A stretch of DNA of 64,000 bases from Pantoea anthophila (GTDB taxonomy: Bacteria > Pseudomonadota > Gammaproteobacteria > Enterobacterales > Enterobacteriaceae). Below, piece after piece: positions 9,948-19,161 of the stretch (the stretch's first letter is position 1; each line of letters starts with the position of its first letter). Both the position numbers and the translations under genes were made by a program. The notes beneath the pieces were generated by a model, which was not told the origin of the DNA, ran no database searches, and saw nothing but the letters and a program-made list of their open reading frames with translations. Location: the NCBI RefSeq assembly GCF_006494375.1, contig NZ_VHIZ01000041.1, forward strand, positions 131,927 to 195,926, given 5' to 3'.

Positions 9948-10083
9948 TGGGTGCTGTAGAGGGCAGGTGACAAAATCAAAAGGTGCGGTTGGGGGGCTAA
10001 TGGTCTAATCCAGCTCCGAAGCGTGCCGTTCTGTCTGACGACGTCCTCAGGCCTGACAATCTGACGCAGGATGAACTGGCTGA

Positions 10084-10383
10084 CTATCGCTGATAGCGGC
10101 CTGTTATTTTCCGGGATGTGTGAAGTATCCTCAGGATGCGAACTCCCTCTGTTTCGGCAACATAGATAATGATGAACGGAAAGCGCGGCACCACCAGTTT
10201 ATATTGTTTTTCTGTGCCGACTTTTATTCCGGCCCGCGGGTTCTCGCTAAGCAGACTGGCCATACGGGTAAACTTATCGTCTGTTGCACTGGCTACCAGC
10301 AGGCCAGCCTCACGATACAGATAACGAAATATCGTCTCCCTGTCAGCCTGCGCCTGTTTTTCCCATTGAACGCCTGATATCAC
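10084..10383 (-). CDS. RelE/ParE-type toxin
   Basis: 99 aa, the size of RelE/ParE superfamily toxins, which act either as ribosome-dependent mRNA endonucleases or as gyrase poisons. Features that fit are the N-terminal helix pair (ETIFRYLYREAG...), the central NPRAGIKVG turn, and the C-terminal beta-strand block FPFIIIYVAETEGVRILRILH, which ends in a His/Arg-rich tail (HTSRKITGR). It starts with GTG overlapping the antitoxin stop (GTGA), the usual coupled arrangement. Whether it cleaves mRNA or targets gyrase cannot be told from sequence. ParE-like is slightly favoured by the ILRILH..R ending. Confidence 0.75.
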   Translation of the reverse strand: MISGVQWEKQAQADRETIFRYLYREAGLLVASATDDKFTRMASLLSENPRAGIKVGTEKQYKLVVPRFPFIIIYVAETEGVRILRILHTSRKITGRYQR

Positions 10384-10664
10384 AATGTTCCCCGCGCGGC
10401 CTGCGCTTTCAGCTCTTCCATGCGGGCATTCATTTCATCGTTACTGATGAACTCATTTTCACCGGCATCATAACGGCTGAACGCCGCCGTGATTTGCTGT
10501 TCCAGCCATGCATCATGTTGGCCATCCTGATATTGCCGCTCTTCAGCAGCCAGCTCTTCCACTCGCTGACGCATAACCTCTGTCAGCGTCTTCTTCTGTC
10601 GCTCGGCTGCCTGCATGGCAAGTCGTTTAACGTCGTCATCAATCCTGAAGTGGATAGTACTCAT
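10380..10664 (-). CDS. RelB/CopG-like antitoxin
   Basis: 94 aa. The N-terminus STIHFRIDDDVKRLA resembles the ribbon-helix-helix DNA-binding arm of RelB/DinJ and CopG antitoxins; the rest is charged and helical (toxin-binding tail). It directly precedes and overlaps the toxin gene. The ATG at 10664 has AGAGGC upstream and fits the domain start; an earlier in-frame codon at 10733 would add 23 poorly structured residues. It is likely to repress its own promoter together with the toxin, as is usual for type II systems. Confidence 0.75.
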   Translation of the reverse strand: MSTIHFRIDDDVKRLAMQAAERQKKTLTEVMRQRVEELAAEERQYQDGQHDAWLEQQITAAFSRYDAGENEFISNDEMNARMEELKAQAARGTL

Positions 10665-10911
10665 AAGCTGCCTCTCGCGTGGTGTCATTTGTGGTGTCAT
10701 CATGCCTGTCATCCTTTTCTCTGTCACCTTCATCTCACGCTTAAGCGATGCCGGAAATCGCCACGCTAATAGAACTAAATAACCGATTACGGGTGCTAAA
10801 GAGGATATGAGGAAGAGGATGCAAACGAAATGGTAAACGGAGAAACAATCCGTTTCGCAGAGACGCCTCGCAATCTATTACCTGGCTTTCAGCGCGTTTA
10901 CAAAGCAGGCG

Positions 10912-10927
10912 GTGTATATTTGAACAG
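10912..10927 (+). promoter_or_regulatory. LexA-box-like site upstream of the SymE-like gene
   Basis: GTGTATATTTGAACAG matches 12 of 16 positions of the LexA consensus CTG-TATATATATA-CAG and keeps one exact CAG half-site. It lies about 105 bases upstream of the SymE-like start. E. coli symE is LexA-regulated, which raises its plausibility, but the left half-site has GTG for CTG. The rest of 10665-11032 shows no supported gene. Confidence 0.4.
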
Positions 10928-11032
10928 GAGAAAACTATAAAGGAAGATAATAACGAGAGATTTTTAGCGCGGGTTGAAGGTGGTGGAACACCAACAGCCC
11001 GCTGACCACAACTAACTGAACTGGAGTTAATT

Positions 11033-11242
11033 ATGGCTGGAACAGATTCTACGTCAGAACCCGCTGTACCCCAAGCACGCAAAAGCATCGTCGGATATCG
11101 TCCCAATGGCGGCAGACCGAATCCATTACCTCAACTGACTATTAAAGGACGATGGCTCGAACAGTGGGGATTTATTATAGGCCATCCGGTCAGCATCATT
11201 GTCGGGCAGGGGCAGCTGATTATTCGCCTGGCTGAGGAGTGA
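11033..11242 (+). CDS. Short SymE-like toxin
   Basis: 69 aa. The core NPLPQLTIKGRWLEQWGF followed by GHPVSIIVGQGQLIIRL matches the SymE family (type I toxin-like proteins with an AbrB/MazE-derived swapped-hairpin fold; E. coli SymE is SOS-induced and held down by the antisense RNA SymR). Here the family C-terminal extension is missing, so the protein is little more than the fold itself. A good TGGAG site precedes the ATG. A partial LexA-like box lies upstream. An antisense RNA could overlap the 5' end, but I cannot identify its promoter. Compact homologues of this size are common in enterobacteria and may be functional. Confidence 0.7.
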   Translation: MAGTDSTSEPAVPQARKSIVGYRPNGGRPNPLPQLTIKGRWLEQWGFIIGHPVSIIVGQGQLIIRLAEE

Positions 11243-11279
11243 TTGGCAGGTAAAGAATACCGGCTCAATTGGGCCGGGA

Positions 11280-11555
11280 TTATTGTGGATATGATGGGGG
11301 AGATTTGCGGGCTTTGCGTTCTTCTATCGTGGCAAAGAGCCCTATTCCTGATGCCAACGCTATGCCAATAATCAGACTCACAATAGACAGATAGCTTAAT
11401 GACCTGTTGGATAAATCAATGTCTCCGGATGTAATTAACTTCATGACTACGTTATTAATCAAGAAAACAAACGAAAAGAACAAAATCCATAATAAATCGT
11501 GCTTAACAGGATAACAGTAAAAGTGGGTCTGTCCGGTGCTTTTTTATTTTTCCAT
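11280..11555 (-). pseudogene. Small two-helix membrane protein gene with a stop at codon 4
   Basis: Read leftward, GAGG at about 11564-11567 is followed nine bases later by ATG GAA AAA TAA, and the same frame then stays open for 87 more codons. The open part encodes a membrane segment LLWILFFSFVFLINNVVM, a short loop, a second segment (YLSIVSLIIGIALASGIGLF) and a charged tail. The most economical reading is a 91-aa inner-membrane protein inactivated by a nonsense codon (TAA, 11544-11546). A shorter product from a TTG at 11483 is possible but has no ribosome-binding site. I do not recognise the family. Confidence 0.5.
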
Positions 11556-11636
11556 TAACTTTATCCTCAAACTTATTACTTATAATTTCTCCTCTGATGC
11601 CACCAAACAGGTTATTAACTTCTCCAGAGAAAGGAG

Positions 11637-11879
11637 TTAACTCTCCGGACTATCCTCCAGCCCAAACTCCTGATGCCGCCCCAACAATAGCGCTGACATC
11701 AGCCCATCAGTAAGCACTACGCCACCTGCCGCTATTCCCACGTTCAGCCAGACGCCACGCCCCCGAGAGCCTAAGCATAAAAAAGCGGCCGCTGAAACGG
11801 TCACGCTGACCGCCGGATTCAGGATGCAGACCAGAAAAAAAATAAAAAAGGGACGATTGCTCGTCCCTTTTTGCCTCAA
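11637..11879 (-). CDS. Doubtful small membrane ORF after glyS
   Basis: The frame is open for 80 codons and shows two hydrophobic stretches (FFIFFLVCILNPAVSV... and GVWLNVGIAAGGVVL). Its only upstream start (TTG at 11879) lies inside the glyS terminator, and no ribosome-binding site is visible. It may be a remnant or chance frame. Reported at low confidence because the segment has membrane-protein-like composition and sits in a patch of small accessory genes. Confidence 0.2.
   Translation of the reverse strand: MRQKGTSNRPFFIFFLVCILNPAVSVTVSAAAFLCLGSRGRGVWLNVGIAAGGVVLTDGLMSALLLGRHQEFGLEDSPES
11835..11872 (-). terminator. Intrinsic terminator of glyQS
   Basis: On the minus strand, 18 bases after the glyS stop, AAAAAGGGACGA pairs with TCGTCCCTTTTT around a 4-base loop and is followed by a long U-rich run (11835-11849 region). 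This is a canonical rho-independent terminator. Confidence 0.9.
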
Positions 11880-11889
11880 CCAGAGAGGA

Positions 11890-13959
11890 TTACTGCAGCA
11901 GCGAGATATCCGCCACCTGCAGGAACAGCTCGCGCAGTTTTGACAGCAGCGTCAGGCGATTGATTCGCACCGCCTGATCGTCGGCGTTCACCATCACTTT
12001 ATCGAAGAAGTTATCGACCGCGGTACGCAGCTGTGCCAGTTCGACCAGCGCATCCTGATAACGGCCTTCCGCGAAGTAAGGTTGCAGCTTGCTGCTCAGC
12101 GCGGTGACAAAAGTCGCCAGTTGGATCTCTTCATTCTCTTTCAGCAGCGACGCCTGCACGCTCTCATTCAGCGGTTCAGTCGCTTTTGCCAGAATATTTG
12201 AGACGCGTTTGTTTGCCGCTGCCAGTGCTGACGCCGCCTCCAGCGTACGGAAGTGCGACACGGCTTTCATACGTGCATCAAAGTCAGCCGGACGGGTCGG
12301 ACGACGCGCCAGTACCGCCTGCAGCGTATCGATGCTGTGACCCTCTTCCTGATACCAGGCGCGGAAGCGACCCAGCATAAAGTCGATCACATCATCCACC
12401 ACGCGGGCGTTGCTCAGCTTGCTGCCATACAGACGCACCGCTTCTTCCGTCAGGGTCTGCAGATCCAGCGGCAGGTTCTTCTCAACGATGATACGCAGCA
12501 CGCCCAGCGCCGCACGACGCAGCGCGAACGGATCTTTGTCGCCTTTCGGATGCTGACCAATGCCGAAAATACCGGCCAGGGTATCCATCTTATCGGCAAT
12601 CGCCAGCGCACAGGCGACCGGGCTGGACGGCAGATCGTCACCGGCAAAGCGCGGCTGATACTGCTCATTCAGCGCGACCGCCACATCTTCGGCTTCGCCG
12701 TCGTGACGCGCGTAGTGCATGCCCATCACGCCCTGGGTGTCGGTGAACTCAAAGACCATGTTGGTCATCAGGTCGCACTTCGACAGCAGGCCGGCACGAG
12801 TGGCGTGGTTCACATCGGCGCCGATCTGGCCGGCGATCCAGCCCGCCAGCGCCTGAATGCGATCGGTTTTATCGCGCAGCGTGCCCAGCTCTTTCTGGAA
12901 CAGCACGGTTTCCAGACGCGGCAGGTGATCTTCCAGACGCTTTTTACGGTCGGTATTAAAGAAGAACTCCGCATCGGCCAGGCGTGGACGCACCACTTTT
13001 TCGTTGCCCGCGATAATCTGGCGCGGATCGCTGGATTCGATGTTAGTAACGAAAATGAAGTTCGGCAGCAGATTGCCGTCGTTGTCATACACCGGGAAAT
13101 ATTTCTGATCGCCCTTCATGGTGTAAACCAGCGCTTCGGCGGGCACCTTGAGGAATTTCTCTTCAAAGGTGGCAGTCAGCACCACTGGCCACTCCACCAG
13201 CGACGTGACCTCTTCCAGCAGGCTGTCGCTGATATCGGCATTGCCGCCTAAACGGCGCGCGGCCGCTTCAGCATCCGCTTTGATCATCGCCTTACGGGTC
13301 TGATAATCGGCGATCACTTTGCCACGCTTTTCCAGCGCGTCAGGATACTGATCGGCGCTCTCAAGGATGATGTCGTTTTCGCCCATGAAGCGGTGGCCGC
13401 GGATGTGACGTCCTGACTCAATGCCCAGAATGGTGCCAGGGATCAGCTCATCGCCCAGCAGCATCGTCACGGTGTGTACCGGACGGACAAACTGCACATC
13501 GCTGTCGCCCCAGCGCATCAGTTTTGGCACCGGCAGTTTGCCGAGCGCGTTAGCAATCATTGCTGGCAGCAGCGTCTGAGCCGCTTCGCCTTTCACCTGG
13601 GCGCGATAAACCAGCCATTCGCCTTTGTCAGTAGCGAGACGCTCGGCCTGATCGACGGTGATGCCGTTGCCGCGCGCCCAGCCTTCGGCCGCTTTGGTGG
13701 CGTTGCCGTCTGCGTCAAACGCCGCAGCGACGGCCGGTCCGCGCTTCTCCACTTCCCGATCGGGTTGTGCGGCGCTCAGGTTCGCCACTTTCAGCGCCAG
13801 GCGACGCGGTGCAGCAAACCAGCTGACCTCGCCGTGGCTCAGGTTCGCGGCATCCAGTTCCGCGGTAACCTGCGCAGCAAAGGCTTCCGCCAGGCTGCGC
13901 AGGGCTTTTGGTGGCAGCTCTTCGGTGCCGATCTCCACCAGGAAGGTTTGTTCAGTCAT
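11890..13959 (-). CDS. glyS: Glycyl-tRNA synthetase beta subunit
   Basis: 689 aa, identical in length to the E. coli protein. It forms the alpha2beta2 glycyl-tRNA synthetase with GlyQ; the beta subunit carries the tRNA-binding and HD-like domains and begins [19 protein letters not shown], the family signature. It ends in the C-terminal anticodon-binding region ([13 protein letters not shown]). It starts nine bases after the glyQ stop, so the two are co-transcribed, with the strong terminator just downstream. Confidence 0.97.
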   Translation of the reverse strand: MTEQTFLVEIGTEELPPKALRSLAEAFAAQVTAELDAANLSHGEVSWFAAPRRLALKVANLSAAQPDREVEKRGPAVAAAFDADGNATKAAEGWARGNGITVDQAERLATDKGEWLVYRAQVKGEAAQTLLPAMIANALGKLPVPKLMRWGDSDVQFVRPVHTVTMLLGDELIPGTILGIESGRHIRGHRFMGENDIILESADQYPDALEKRGKVIADYQTRKAMIKADAEAAARRLGGNADISDSLLEEVTSLVEWPVVLTATFEEKFLKVPAEALVYTMKGDQKYFPVYDNDGNLLPNFIFVTNIESSDPRQIIAGNEKVVRPRLADAEFFFNTDRKKRLEDHLPRLETVLFQKELGTLRDKTDRIQALAGWIAGQIGADVNHATRAGLLSKCDLMTNMVFEFTDTQGVMGMHYARHDGEAEDVAVALNEQYQPRFAGDDLPSSPVACALAIADKMDTLAGIFGIGQHPKGDKDPFALRRAALGVLRIIVEKNLPLDLQTLTEEAVRLYGSKLSNARVVDDVIDFMLGRFRAWYQEEGHSIDTLQAVLARRPTRPADFDARMKAVSHFRTLEAASALAAANKRVSNILAKATEPLNESVQASLLKENEEIQLATFVTALSSKLQPYFAEGRYQDALVELAQLRTAVDNFFDKVMVNADDQAVRINRLTLLSKLRELFLQVADISLLQ

Positions 13960-13968
13960 GGCTGCCTC

Positions 13969-14880
13969 TTACTTTTTGTTATTGCACATCGGGAAGCCCA
14001 TCGCCTCGCGAGAGGCGTAGTAAGCTTCAGCCACGGCTTTGGTCAGAGTACGGATGCGCAGGATATAGCGCTGACGCTCCGTGACCGAAATCGCTTTGCG
14101 GGCATCCAGCAGGTTAAAGCTGTGCGCCGCTTTCAGAATGCGTTCGTAGGCGGGCAGTGGCAGCGGTTTTTCCAGCGCCAGCAGATGCTGCGCCTCTTTC
14201 TCATACTGCTCAAAGCAGGTAAAGAGGAAGTCGACGTCGGCGTATTCGAAGTTATAGGTGGATTGCTCCACTTCGTTCTGATGGAACACGTCGCCGTAGG
14301 TGGTTTTGCCCAGCGGACCGTCGCTCCACACCAGATCGTAAACGCTGTCGACGCCCTGGATATACATCGCCAGACGTTCCAGGCCGTAGGTGATCTCGCC
14401 GGTCACCGGCTTACACTCCAGGCCGCCAACCTGCTGGAAGTAGGTGAACTGCGTCACTTCCATGCCGTTGAGCCACACTTCCCAGCCGAGTCCCCAGGCA
14501 CCCAGCGTCGGGTTTTCCCAGTTATCTTCGACGAAGCGAATGTCATGCACCGTCGGGTCCATACCCAGCTCTTTCAGTGAGCCAAGGTAGAGCTCCTGAA
14601 TGTTATCCGGTGAGGGTTTGATGATTACCTGGAACTGGTAGTAGTGCTGTAAACGGTTCGGGTTTTCACCGTAGCGGCCATCGGTAGGACGGCGTGATGG
14701 CTGCACGTAGGCGGCGGCAATCGGCTCCGGGCCCAGTGCGCGCAGGCAGGTCATCGGGTGTGAAGTGCCAGCGCCCACTTCCATGTCCAGCGGTTGAACA
14801 ATGGTGCAGCCCTGACGCGCCCAGTAATCCTGCAAGGTCAGGATCAGCCCCTGAAAGGTCTTGGTATCAAACTTTTGCAT
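13969..14880 (-). CDS. glyQ: Glycyl-tRNA synthetase alpha subunit
   Basis: 303 aa catalytic subunit of the bacterial-type glycyl-tRNA synthetase, which activates glycine and charges tRNA-Gly in the cytoplasm. The N-terminus ([19 protein letters not shown]) and the class II motifs around [18 protein letters not shown] and [18 protein letters not shown] are intact. It is the promoter-proximal gene of glyQS and is divergent from wecH, as in E. coli. Confidence 0.97.
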   Translation of the reverse strand: MQKFDTKTFQGLILTLQDYWARQGCTIVQPLDMEVGAGTSHPMTCLRALGPEPIAAAYVQPSRRPTDGRYGENPNRLQHYYQFQVIIKPSPDNIQELYLGSLKELGMDPTVHDIRFVEDNWENPTLGAWGLGWEVWLNGMEVTQFTYFQQVGGLECKPVTGEITYGLERLAMYIQGVDSVYDLVWSDGPLGKTTYGDVFHQNEVEQSTYNFEYADVDFLFTCFEQYEKEAQHLLALEKPLPLPAYERILKAAHSFNLLDARKAISVTERQRYILRIRTLTKAVAEAYYASREAMGFPMCNNKK

Positions 14881-15100
14881 GTTAAGTGTGCACGCGCTTC
14901 GGTTGGATTAAAAAAAGAGGCCGACAGTATACCCTTTGACCGCGCGATGTGCAGCCGTAAATCCCGGACGATAGCGGCCCGTTTAAGGGGGATTCAGCAC
15001 GCTGGTGTACAGAGGGGTCTGAATCCTGCTGGCGGCAGTTGTTGCACTGGTCGCATTTGGCTACCCTTTCCCGCACGGACGCTATGCGCAAGAGGACGCT

Positions 15101-16096
15101 ATGCCGCAGAAGATTTACTGGATCGATAATTTACGCGCGGTTGCCTGCCTGATGGTGATCGTCATTCACACCACCACCTGGTACATCACCGGGCCGATGG
15201 CGGTAAAGGGGGTCGCCTGGGATGCCGCTAATCTGCTGAACTCGGCCTCACGCGTCTGCGTTCCGCTATTCTTTATGATCTCCGGCTACCTCTTTTTCGG
15301 TGAGCGCAGCGCCCAGCCGCGCCATATGCTCCGGCTGGTTCTCTGCCTGCTGTTCTACAGCGCCGTATCACTCGCCTATATCACCTGGCTGACCCCCATC
15401 AGCGAAGGGCGATCGATCCTGAAGATGCTGCAGAAGCCGGTGTTTTATCACCTCTGGTTCTTCTTTGCGCTGATCGGTATCTATCTGCTGTCGCCGCTGA
15501 TTCAGGTGAAAACGGTGCAGGCGCGCTATGTGGCGCTGCTGGTGCTGGTGCTGGCGGTGCTGGCCAACCCGAATACGGTCAGCCAGTCGCTGGGCCCCTT
15601 TCATTTTCTACCAGTGAATCTCTATGTCAGTGGCGACAGTATCTACTATCTGCTCTATGCGCTGCTGGGGCGGGCTATCGGTTCGATGGAGACCACCCGG
15701 CGCGGCCTGACACCGCTCGCCGCCGGGCTGTTTATCGCCTGTGTGGCGGGCATTACCCTCGGCACCAAAAAGGCGCTGATCGTTAATGGCGCGTTTAACG
15801 ATACCTGGTATCTCTACTGCGGACCGCTGGTGTTTATCGCCGCGATCAGCCTGCTGGTGGTGTTTAAAAACTGTCTCAACCAGCGCACCCTGCCCGGTTT
15901 TTCGCTGATTGCGCGCTATTCACTGCCGATCTACGGCTTTCACGCGCTGTTTATCCACTATCTGCGCACGCATCACTACGATGACATGTCACGCCCGTGG
16001 CTCGACCTGCCCTGGGTGTTCGGGCTGACGCTGGGCGGCAGCCTGCTGCTGGGCATGGCACTGAAACGCGTCGACACCCGTCACTTTGTCAGCTGA
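15101..16096 (+). CDS. wecH: Membrane O-acetyltransferase WecH
   Basis: 331 aa acyltransferase-3 family protein. WecH (YiaH) O-acetylates N-acetylglucosamine residues of enterobacterial common antigen in the inner membrane. The N-terminal WIDNLRAVACLMVIVIHT holds the conserved His and Arg region of the family, and about ten hydrophobic helices follow. AAGAGGA precedes the ATG. The glyQ-wecH divergent arrangement matches E. coli, which supports the assignment. Its 3' end overlaps the convergent GlxA-like gene by 16 bases. Confidence 0.85.
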   Translation: MPQKIYWIDNLRAVACLMVIVIHTTTWYITGPMAVKGVAWDAANLLNSASRVCVPLFFMISGYLFFGERSAQPRHMLRLVLCLLFYSAVSLAYITWLTPISEGRSILKMLQKPVFYHLWFFFALIGIYLLSPLIQVKTVQARYVALLVLVLAVLANPNTVSQSLGPFHFLPVNLYVSGDSIYYLLYALLGRAIGSMETTRRGLTPLAAGLFIACVAGITLGTKKALIVNGAFNDTWYLYCGPLVFIAAISLLVVFKNCLNQRTLPGFSLIARYSLPIYGFHALFIHYLRTHHYDDMSRPWLDLPWVFGLTLGGSLLLGMALKRVDTRHFVS

Positions 16097-17013
16097 TCGG
16101 CTTCGCGCTGACGGGCGCGTCGTAGCTGGCGCGCCGATGAAAATCCTGCCGCGAGCGCCGCTTTCTCGGCGGACTCTCCCTGCTGTTGCCGCTGACGCGC
16201 CACGCCCACCCGCAGCTGTTCGTGGTACTCACGCACGCTGATCCCCAGATGCTGACGAAAGAGCCGCGCCAGATGGCGACTGCTGACGTGCGTGCGTCCG
16301 GCCAGTTCGGTCAGCGTCCAGCCATGCTCAGGATGGGCAATCATCAGATCCTGAGCCCGGTGAATGGCGGGATGGAGATGGTTGCGGTAACGCAGCCACG
16401 GCGAGAGCTGCGGATCATCACCGGCGCGCCGAAACCAGACCACCATTTCGCGCGCCACCGCCAGCGCCGTGGGCGTGTCGCAGAGCTGATTAATCAGATG
16501 CAGCGCCAGGTCGATACCCGCCGTGATGCCCGCGCTGGTCCAGATGTTCCCGTGCCCGACAAAGACACGGTTCTCTTTGACCCGTGCACGCGGGGCGGCC
16601 GCTTTCAGACGGGCAATCACATCATGATGCGTCGTGCATTCAACCTCATCCAGCAGCCCCGCCTGCGCGGCCAGCAGGGCACCTGAGCAGACGCAGACCA
16701 GCATACAGGTCTGCGCGCGCAGCGCAGCCTGCTGCCGGGTCAGCCACTGGCGCGCCTCGGCGGCCTGCGGCGTGGCGAAGCAGTGCCGGGAGTCATAGAC
16801 GCCCGGCACCACCAGCAGACTGTCGGCGGGAAGCTGTTCCGGCAGCGGTTCGATGCCGCCAATGGTCATGCCGGTGGAGCAGACAACCTCCGGCTGCGGC
16901 CCAATGTAGCGCAGCGTAAAATGATCGCCCGCCAGTTTCAGCGTCTCGGCCGGACCGGTCAGATCCAGCACCATGACGCCAGGCAGGGTTAAAAACCAGA
17001 CGGTGTGACTCAT
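16081..17013 (-). CDS. GlxA-family regulator: DJ-1/PfpI domain plus AraC HTH
   Basis: 310 aa. Residues 1-170 form a DJ-1/PfpI-like domain (LPGVMVLDLTGPAETL..., and the nucleophile-elbow segment LVCVCSGALLAAQAG). Residues 210-305 form an AraC-type double helix-turn-helix (WTLTELAGRTHVSSRHLARLF). Such proteins usually sense small nitrogenous or amino compounds. The ATG at 17013 follows the yieH stop by eight bases; an upstream in-frame GTG at 17052 lies within yieH and is less likely. The close spacing suggests an operon with yieH. Target genes are unknown. Confidence 0.82.
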   Translation of the reverse strand: MSHTVWFLTLPGVMVLDLTGPAETLKLAGDHFTLRYIGPQPEVVCSTGMTIGGIEPLPEQLPADSLLVVPGVYDSRHCFATPQAAEARQWLTRQQAALRAQTCMLVCVCSGALLAAQAGLLDEVECTTHHDVIARLKAAAPRARVKENRVFVGHGNIWTSAGITAGIDLALHLINQLCDTPTALAVAREMVVWFRRAGDDPQLSPWLRYRNHLHPAIHRAQDLMIAHPEHGWTLTELAGRTHVSSRHLARLFRQHLGISVREYHEQLRVGVARQRQQQGESAEKAALAAGFSSARQLRRARQREADQLTK

Positions 17014-17021
17014 AGGCCGCG

Positions 17022-17681
17022 CTACACCAGATCCCAGCCACGGGCGCGCCACAGCGCAGGCAGCTGCGCCATGTCATCGAAGCGCGTCACCAGCGGATGA
17101 TCCAGTTCCGGGTTATGCGCGTCTGCGCAGTAGTAGTAGACCGGAATCCCGGCGGCGATCCCGGCGCGGGCGCCCGCTTCGGAGTCATCCACCAGAATGC
17201 AGCGCTCAATCGGCACCTGCATCTGCTCCGCCGCGTGGTACATCAGTTCCGGATCGGGCTTCCAGTGCAGAATGTCATAGCCACTGTAGAGGTGCTCAGC
17301 AAACAGCGGCAGCATGCCGGTTAATCCCAGCGAGTGCTGCATCTTCTTTACCGTTCCGTTTGAGACCACGCACATCGGCACCCTGATCTGCTCCACCAGC
17401 GCTTTCGCACCGGCGATCGGCTGCAGCTGCTGGTCGAACAGTCGCGCCACTTCCGCGCGGTAGGCGGTTTCGACCTCCTCCATCGGCAGCGACACCTGAT
17501 GCGCCTCACCCACATCACGAATGATGTCGTAAAGTTTGACGCCCTTATACTTTTCAAACATCTCCTGCAGCGACAGCGTCAGGCCATAGCGGGCAAAGGT
17601 ATTCACGTAGGCCTGGGTGCAGAGCAGTTCACTGTCCACCAGCGTGCCATCGCAATCAAAAAAGACGCATTCTACTGACAT
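17022..17681 (-). CDS. yieH: HAD phosphatase YieH (6-phosphogluconate phosphatase)
   Basis: 219 aa HAD-IA hydrolase. Motif I FFDCDGTLVDSE (residues 8-19) contains the nucleophilic Asp, motif II is VVSNGT, motif III Lys is in WKPDP, and motif IV is LVDDSEAG. It aligns through its whole length with E. coli YieH, shown there to hydrolyse 6-phosphogluconate and related phosphates. Divergent from adeP, as in E. coli, where yieG and yieH are neighbours. Confidence 0.88.
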   Translation of the reverse strand: MSVECVFFDCDGTLVDSELLCTQAYVNTFARYGLTLSLQEMFEKYKGVKLYDIIRDVGEAHQVSLPMEEVETAYRAEVARLFDQQLQPIAGAKALVEQIRVPMCVVSNGTVKKMQHSLGLTGMLPLFAEHLYSGYDILHWKPDPELMYHAAEQMQVPIERCILVDDSEAGARAGIAAGIPVYYYCADAHNPELDHPLVTRFDDMAQLPALWRARGWDLV

Positions 17682-17747
17682 CAGATTCTATCCTTCGATT
17701 CAGGTGTGGGTTCCTCACTTTACCGCACTCCGTACAGATTGCGAGAC

Positions 17748-17763
17748 TGGCAATCGGTTGCGA
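17748..17763 (+). promoter_or_regulatory. Candidate PurR operator upstream of adeP
   Basis: TGGCAATCGGTTGCGA contains the full PurR core pattern GCAAnCGnTTnC. It is 70 bases upstream of the adeP ATG, in the divergent gap with yieH. PurR represses purine genes and, in E. coli, the adenine permease gene yieG, so the position fits established biology. Functional status is inference. Confidence 0.6.
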
Positions 17764-17833
17764 AAAATCATTGTATTGCCCCGGTAAAATCGCCAGGATA
17801 CGCGCCGATGATTTTTTCTTCTGGATGGATGGC

Positions 17834-19147
17834 ATGAGCAAGCAAGGCGTTTTGCAGCGCATTTTCAGGCTGCAGGAACATGGCACCACGGTGCGTACCG
17901 AAGTGATCGCGGGTATCACCACCTTTCTGACGATGGTCTATATCGTCTTCGTCAATCCGCAGATCCTGGGCGTCGCGGGCATGGATACGCAGGCGGTGTT
18001 TGTCACCACCTGTCTGATTGCCGCCTTCGGCAGCATTCTGATGGGCCTGTTTGCCAATCTGCCGGTAGCGCTGGCACCCGCTATGGGACTGAACGCCTTT
18101 TTCGCTTTTGTGGTGGTCGGGGCGATGGGGTATTCCTGGCAGGTCGGCATGGGCGCCATTTTCTGGGGTGCGGTCGGCCTGCTGATCCTGACGCTGCTGC
18201 GGGTCCGCTACTGGATGATTGCCAATATCCCGCTCAGCCTGCGCGTCGGCATTACCGCCGGTATCGGCCTGTTTATCGCCATGATGGGGCTGAAGAATGC
18301 GGGCATTATCGTGCCTAATCCCGATACCCTGGTGGCCGTAGGCAACCTGACCTCGCACAGCGTGCTGCTGGGCGCGCTGGGCTTCTTTATTATCGCCATT
18401 CTGGCGTCGCGTAATATCCACGCGGCGGTGCTGATCTCCATGGTGATCACCACGGCTATCGGCTGGATGCTGGGCGATGTGAAGTTTGTCGGCCTCTTCT
18501 CCGCGCCACCGTCGGTAACGTCGGTGGTCGGTCAGGTCGATATCAAAGGTGCATTCAACATCGGCATGGCCGGGGTGATCTTCTCCTTTATGCTGGTCAA
18601 TCTGTTCGACTCCTCCGGCACGCTGATTGGCGTCACCGATAAAGCGGGCCTGACCGATGAAACCGGCACCTTCCCGCGCATGCAGCAGGCGCTGTATGTC
18701 GACAGCATCAGTTCAGTGAGTGGCGCGCTGGCGGGCACCTCCTCGGTGACCGCCTATATTGAGAGCTCCTCCGGGGTGGCGATTGGTGGCCGTACCGGCC
18801 TGATGGCGGTCGTCACCGGCCTGCTGTTCCTGCTGGTGACGTTCCTGTCACCGCTGGCGGCCATGGTGCCGGCCTACGCCGCGGCGGGCGCGCTGATTTA
18901 CGTGGGTGTGCTGATGACGGCCAGCCTGTCGCGCGTGCGCTGGGATGACTTAACCGAAGCCGTTCCGGCATTTGTCACCGCCGCCATGATGCCGTTCAGC
19001 TTTTCTATCACCGAAGGCATTGCGCTGGGGTTTATCGCGTACTGCGTGATGAAGCTGGGCACCGGGCGCTGGCGTGAAATCAGCCCCTGCGTGGTGATTG
19101 TTGCCCTGCTGTTCGTACTGAAGATTGTCTTTATCGACGCGCACTGA
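17834..19147 (+). CDS. adeP: Adenine permease (NCS2 family)
   Basis: 437 aa polytopic membrane protein of the AzgA-like NCS2 branch that imports adenine with protons. Conserved family segments are visible: NPQILGVAGMDTQAVFVTTCL, PVALAPAMGLNAFFAF, LVNLFDSSGTLIGVTDKAG and TSSVTAYIESSSG. Roughly 12-14 membrane segments can be read. It matches E. coli YieG (AdeP) almost end to end. The ATG at 17834 has GGATGG upstream; earlier in-frame codons would extend it beyond the family N-terminus. A PurR-like box lies in its promoter. Confidence 0.9.
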   Translation: MSKQGVLQRIFRLQEHGTTVRTEVIAGITTFLTMVYIVFVNPQILGVAGMDTQAVFVTTCLIAAFGSILMGLFANLPVALAPAMGLNAFFAFVVVGAMGYSWQVGMGAIFWGAVGLLILTLLRVRYWMIANIPLSLRVGITAGIGLFIAMMGLKNAGIIVPNPDTLVAVGNLTSHSVLLGALGFFIIAILASRNIHAAVLISMVITTAIGWMLGDVKFVGLFSAPPSVTSVVGQVDIKGAFNIGMAGVIFSFMLVNLFDSSGTLIGVTDKAGLTDETGTFPRMQQALYVDSISSVSGALAGTSSVTAYIESSSGVAIGGRTGLMAVVTGLLFLLVTFLSPLAAMVPAYAAAGALIYVGVLMTASLSRVRWDDLTEAVPAFVTAAMMPFSFSITEGIALGFIAYCVMKLGTGRWREISPCVVIVALLFVLKIVFIDAH

Positions 19148-19161
19148 GCGCAGTGACTGAG

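Noticed and set aside
10001..10093. Short rightward frame ending DELADYR before the toxin gene, looking like a protein C-terminus
   Set aside because: Only 30 codons after a stop, with no start or ribosome-binding site. It may be a remnant but is too short to support.
12253..13251. Rightward 332-codon frame inside glyS
   Set aside because: Antisense shadow of glyS, which has full-length similarity on the other strand.
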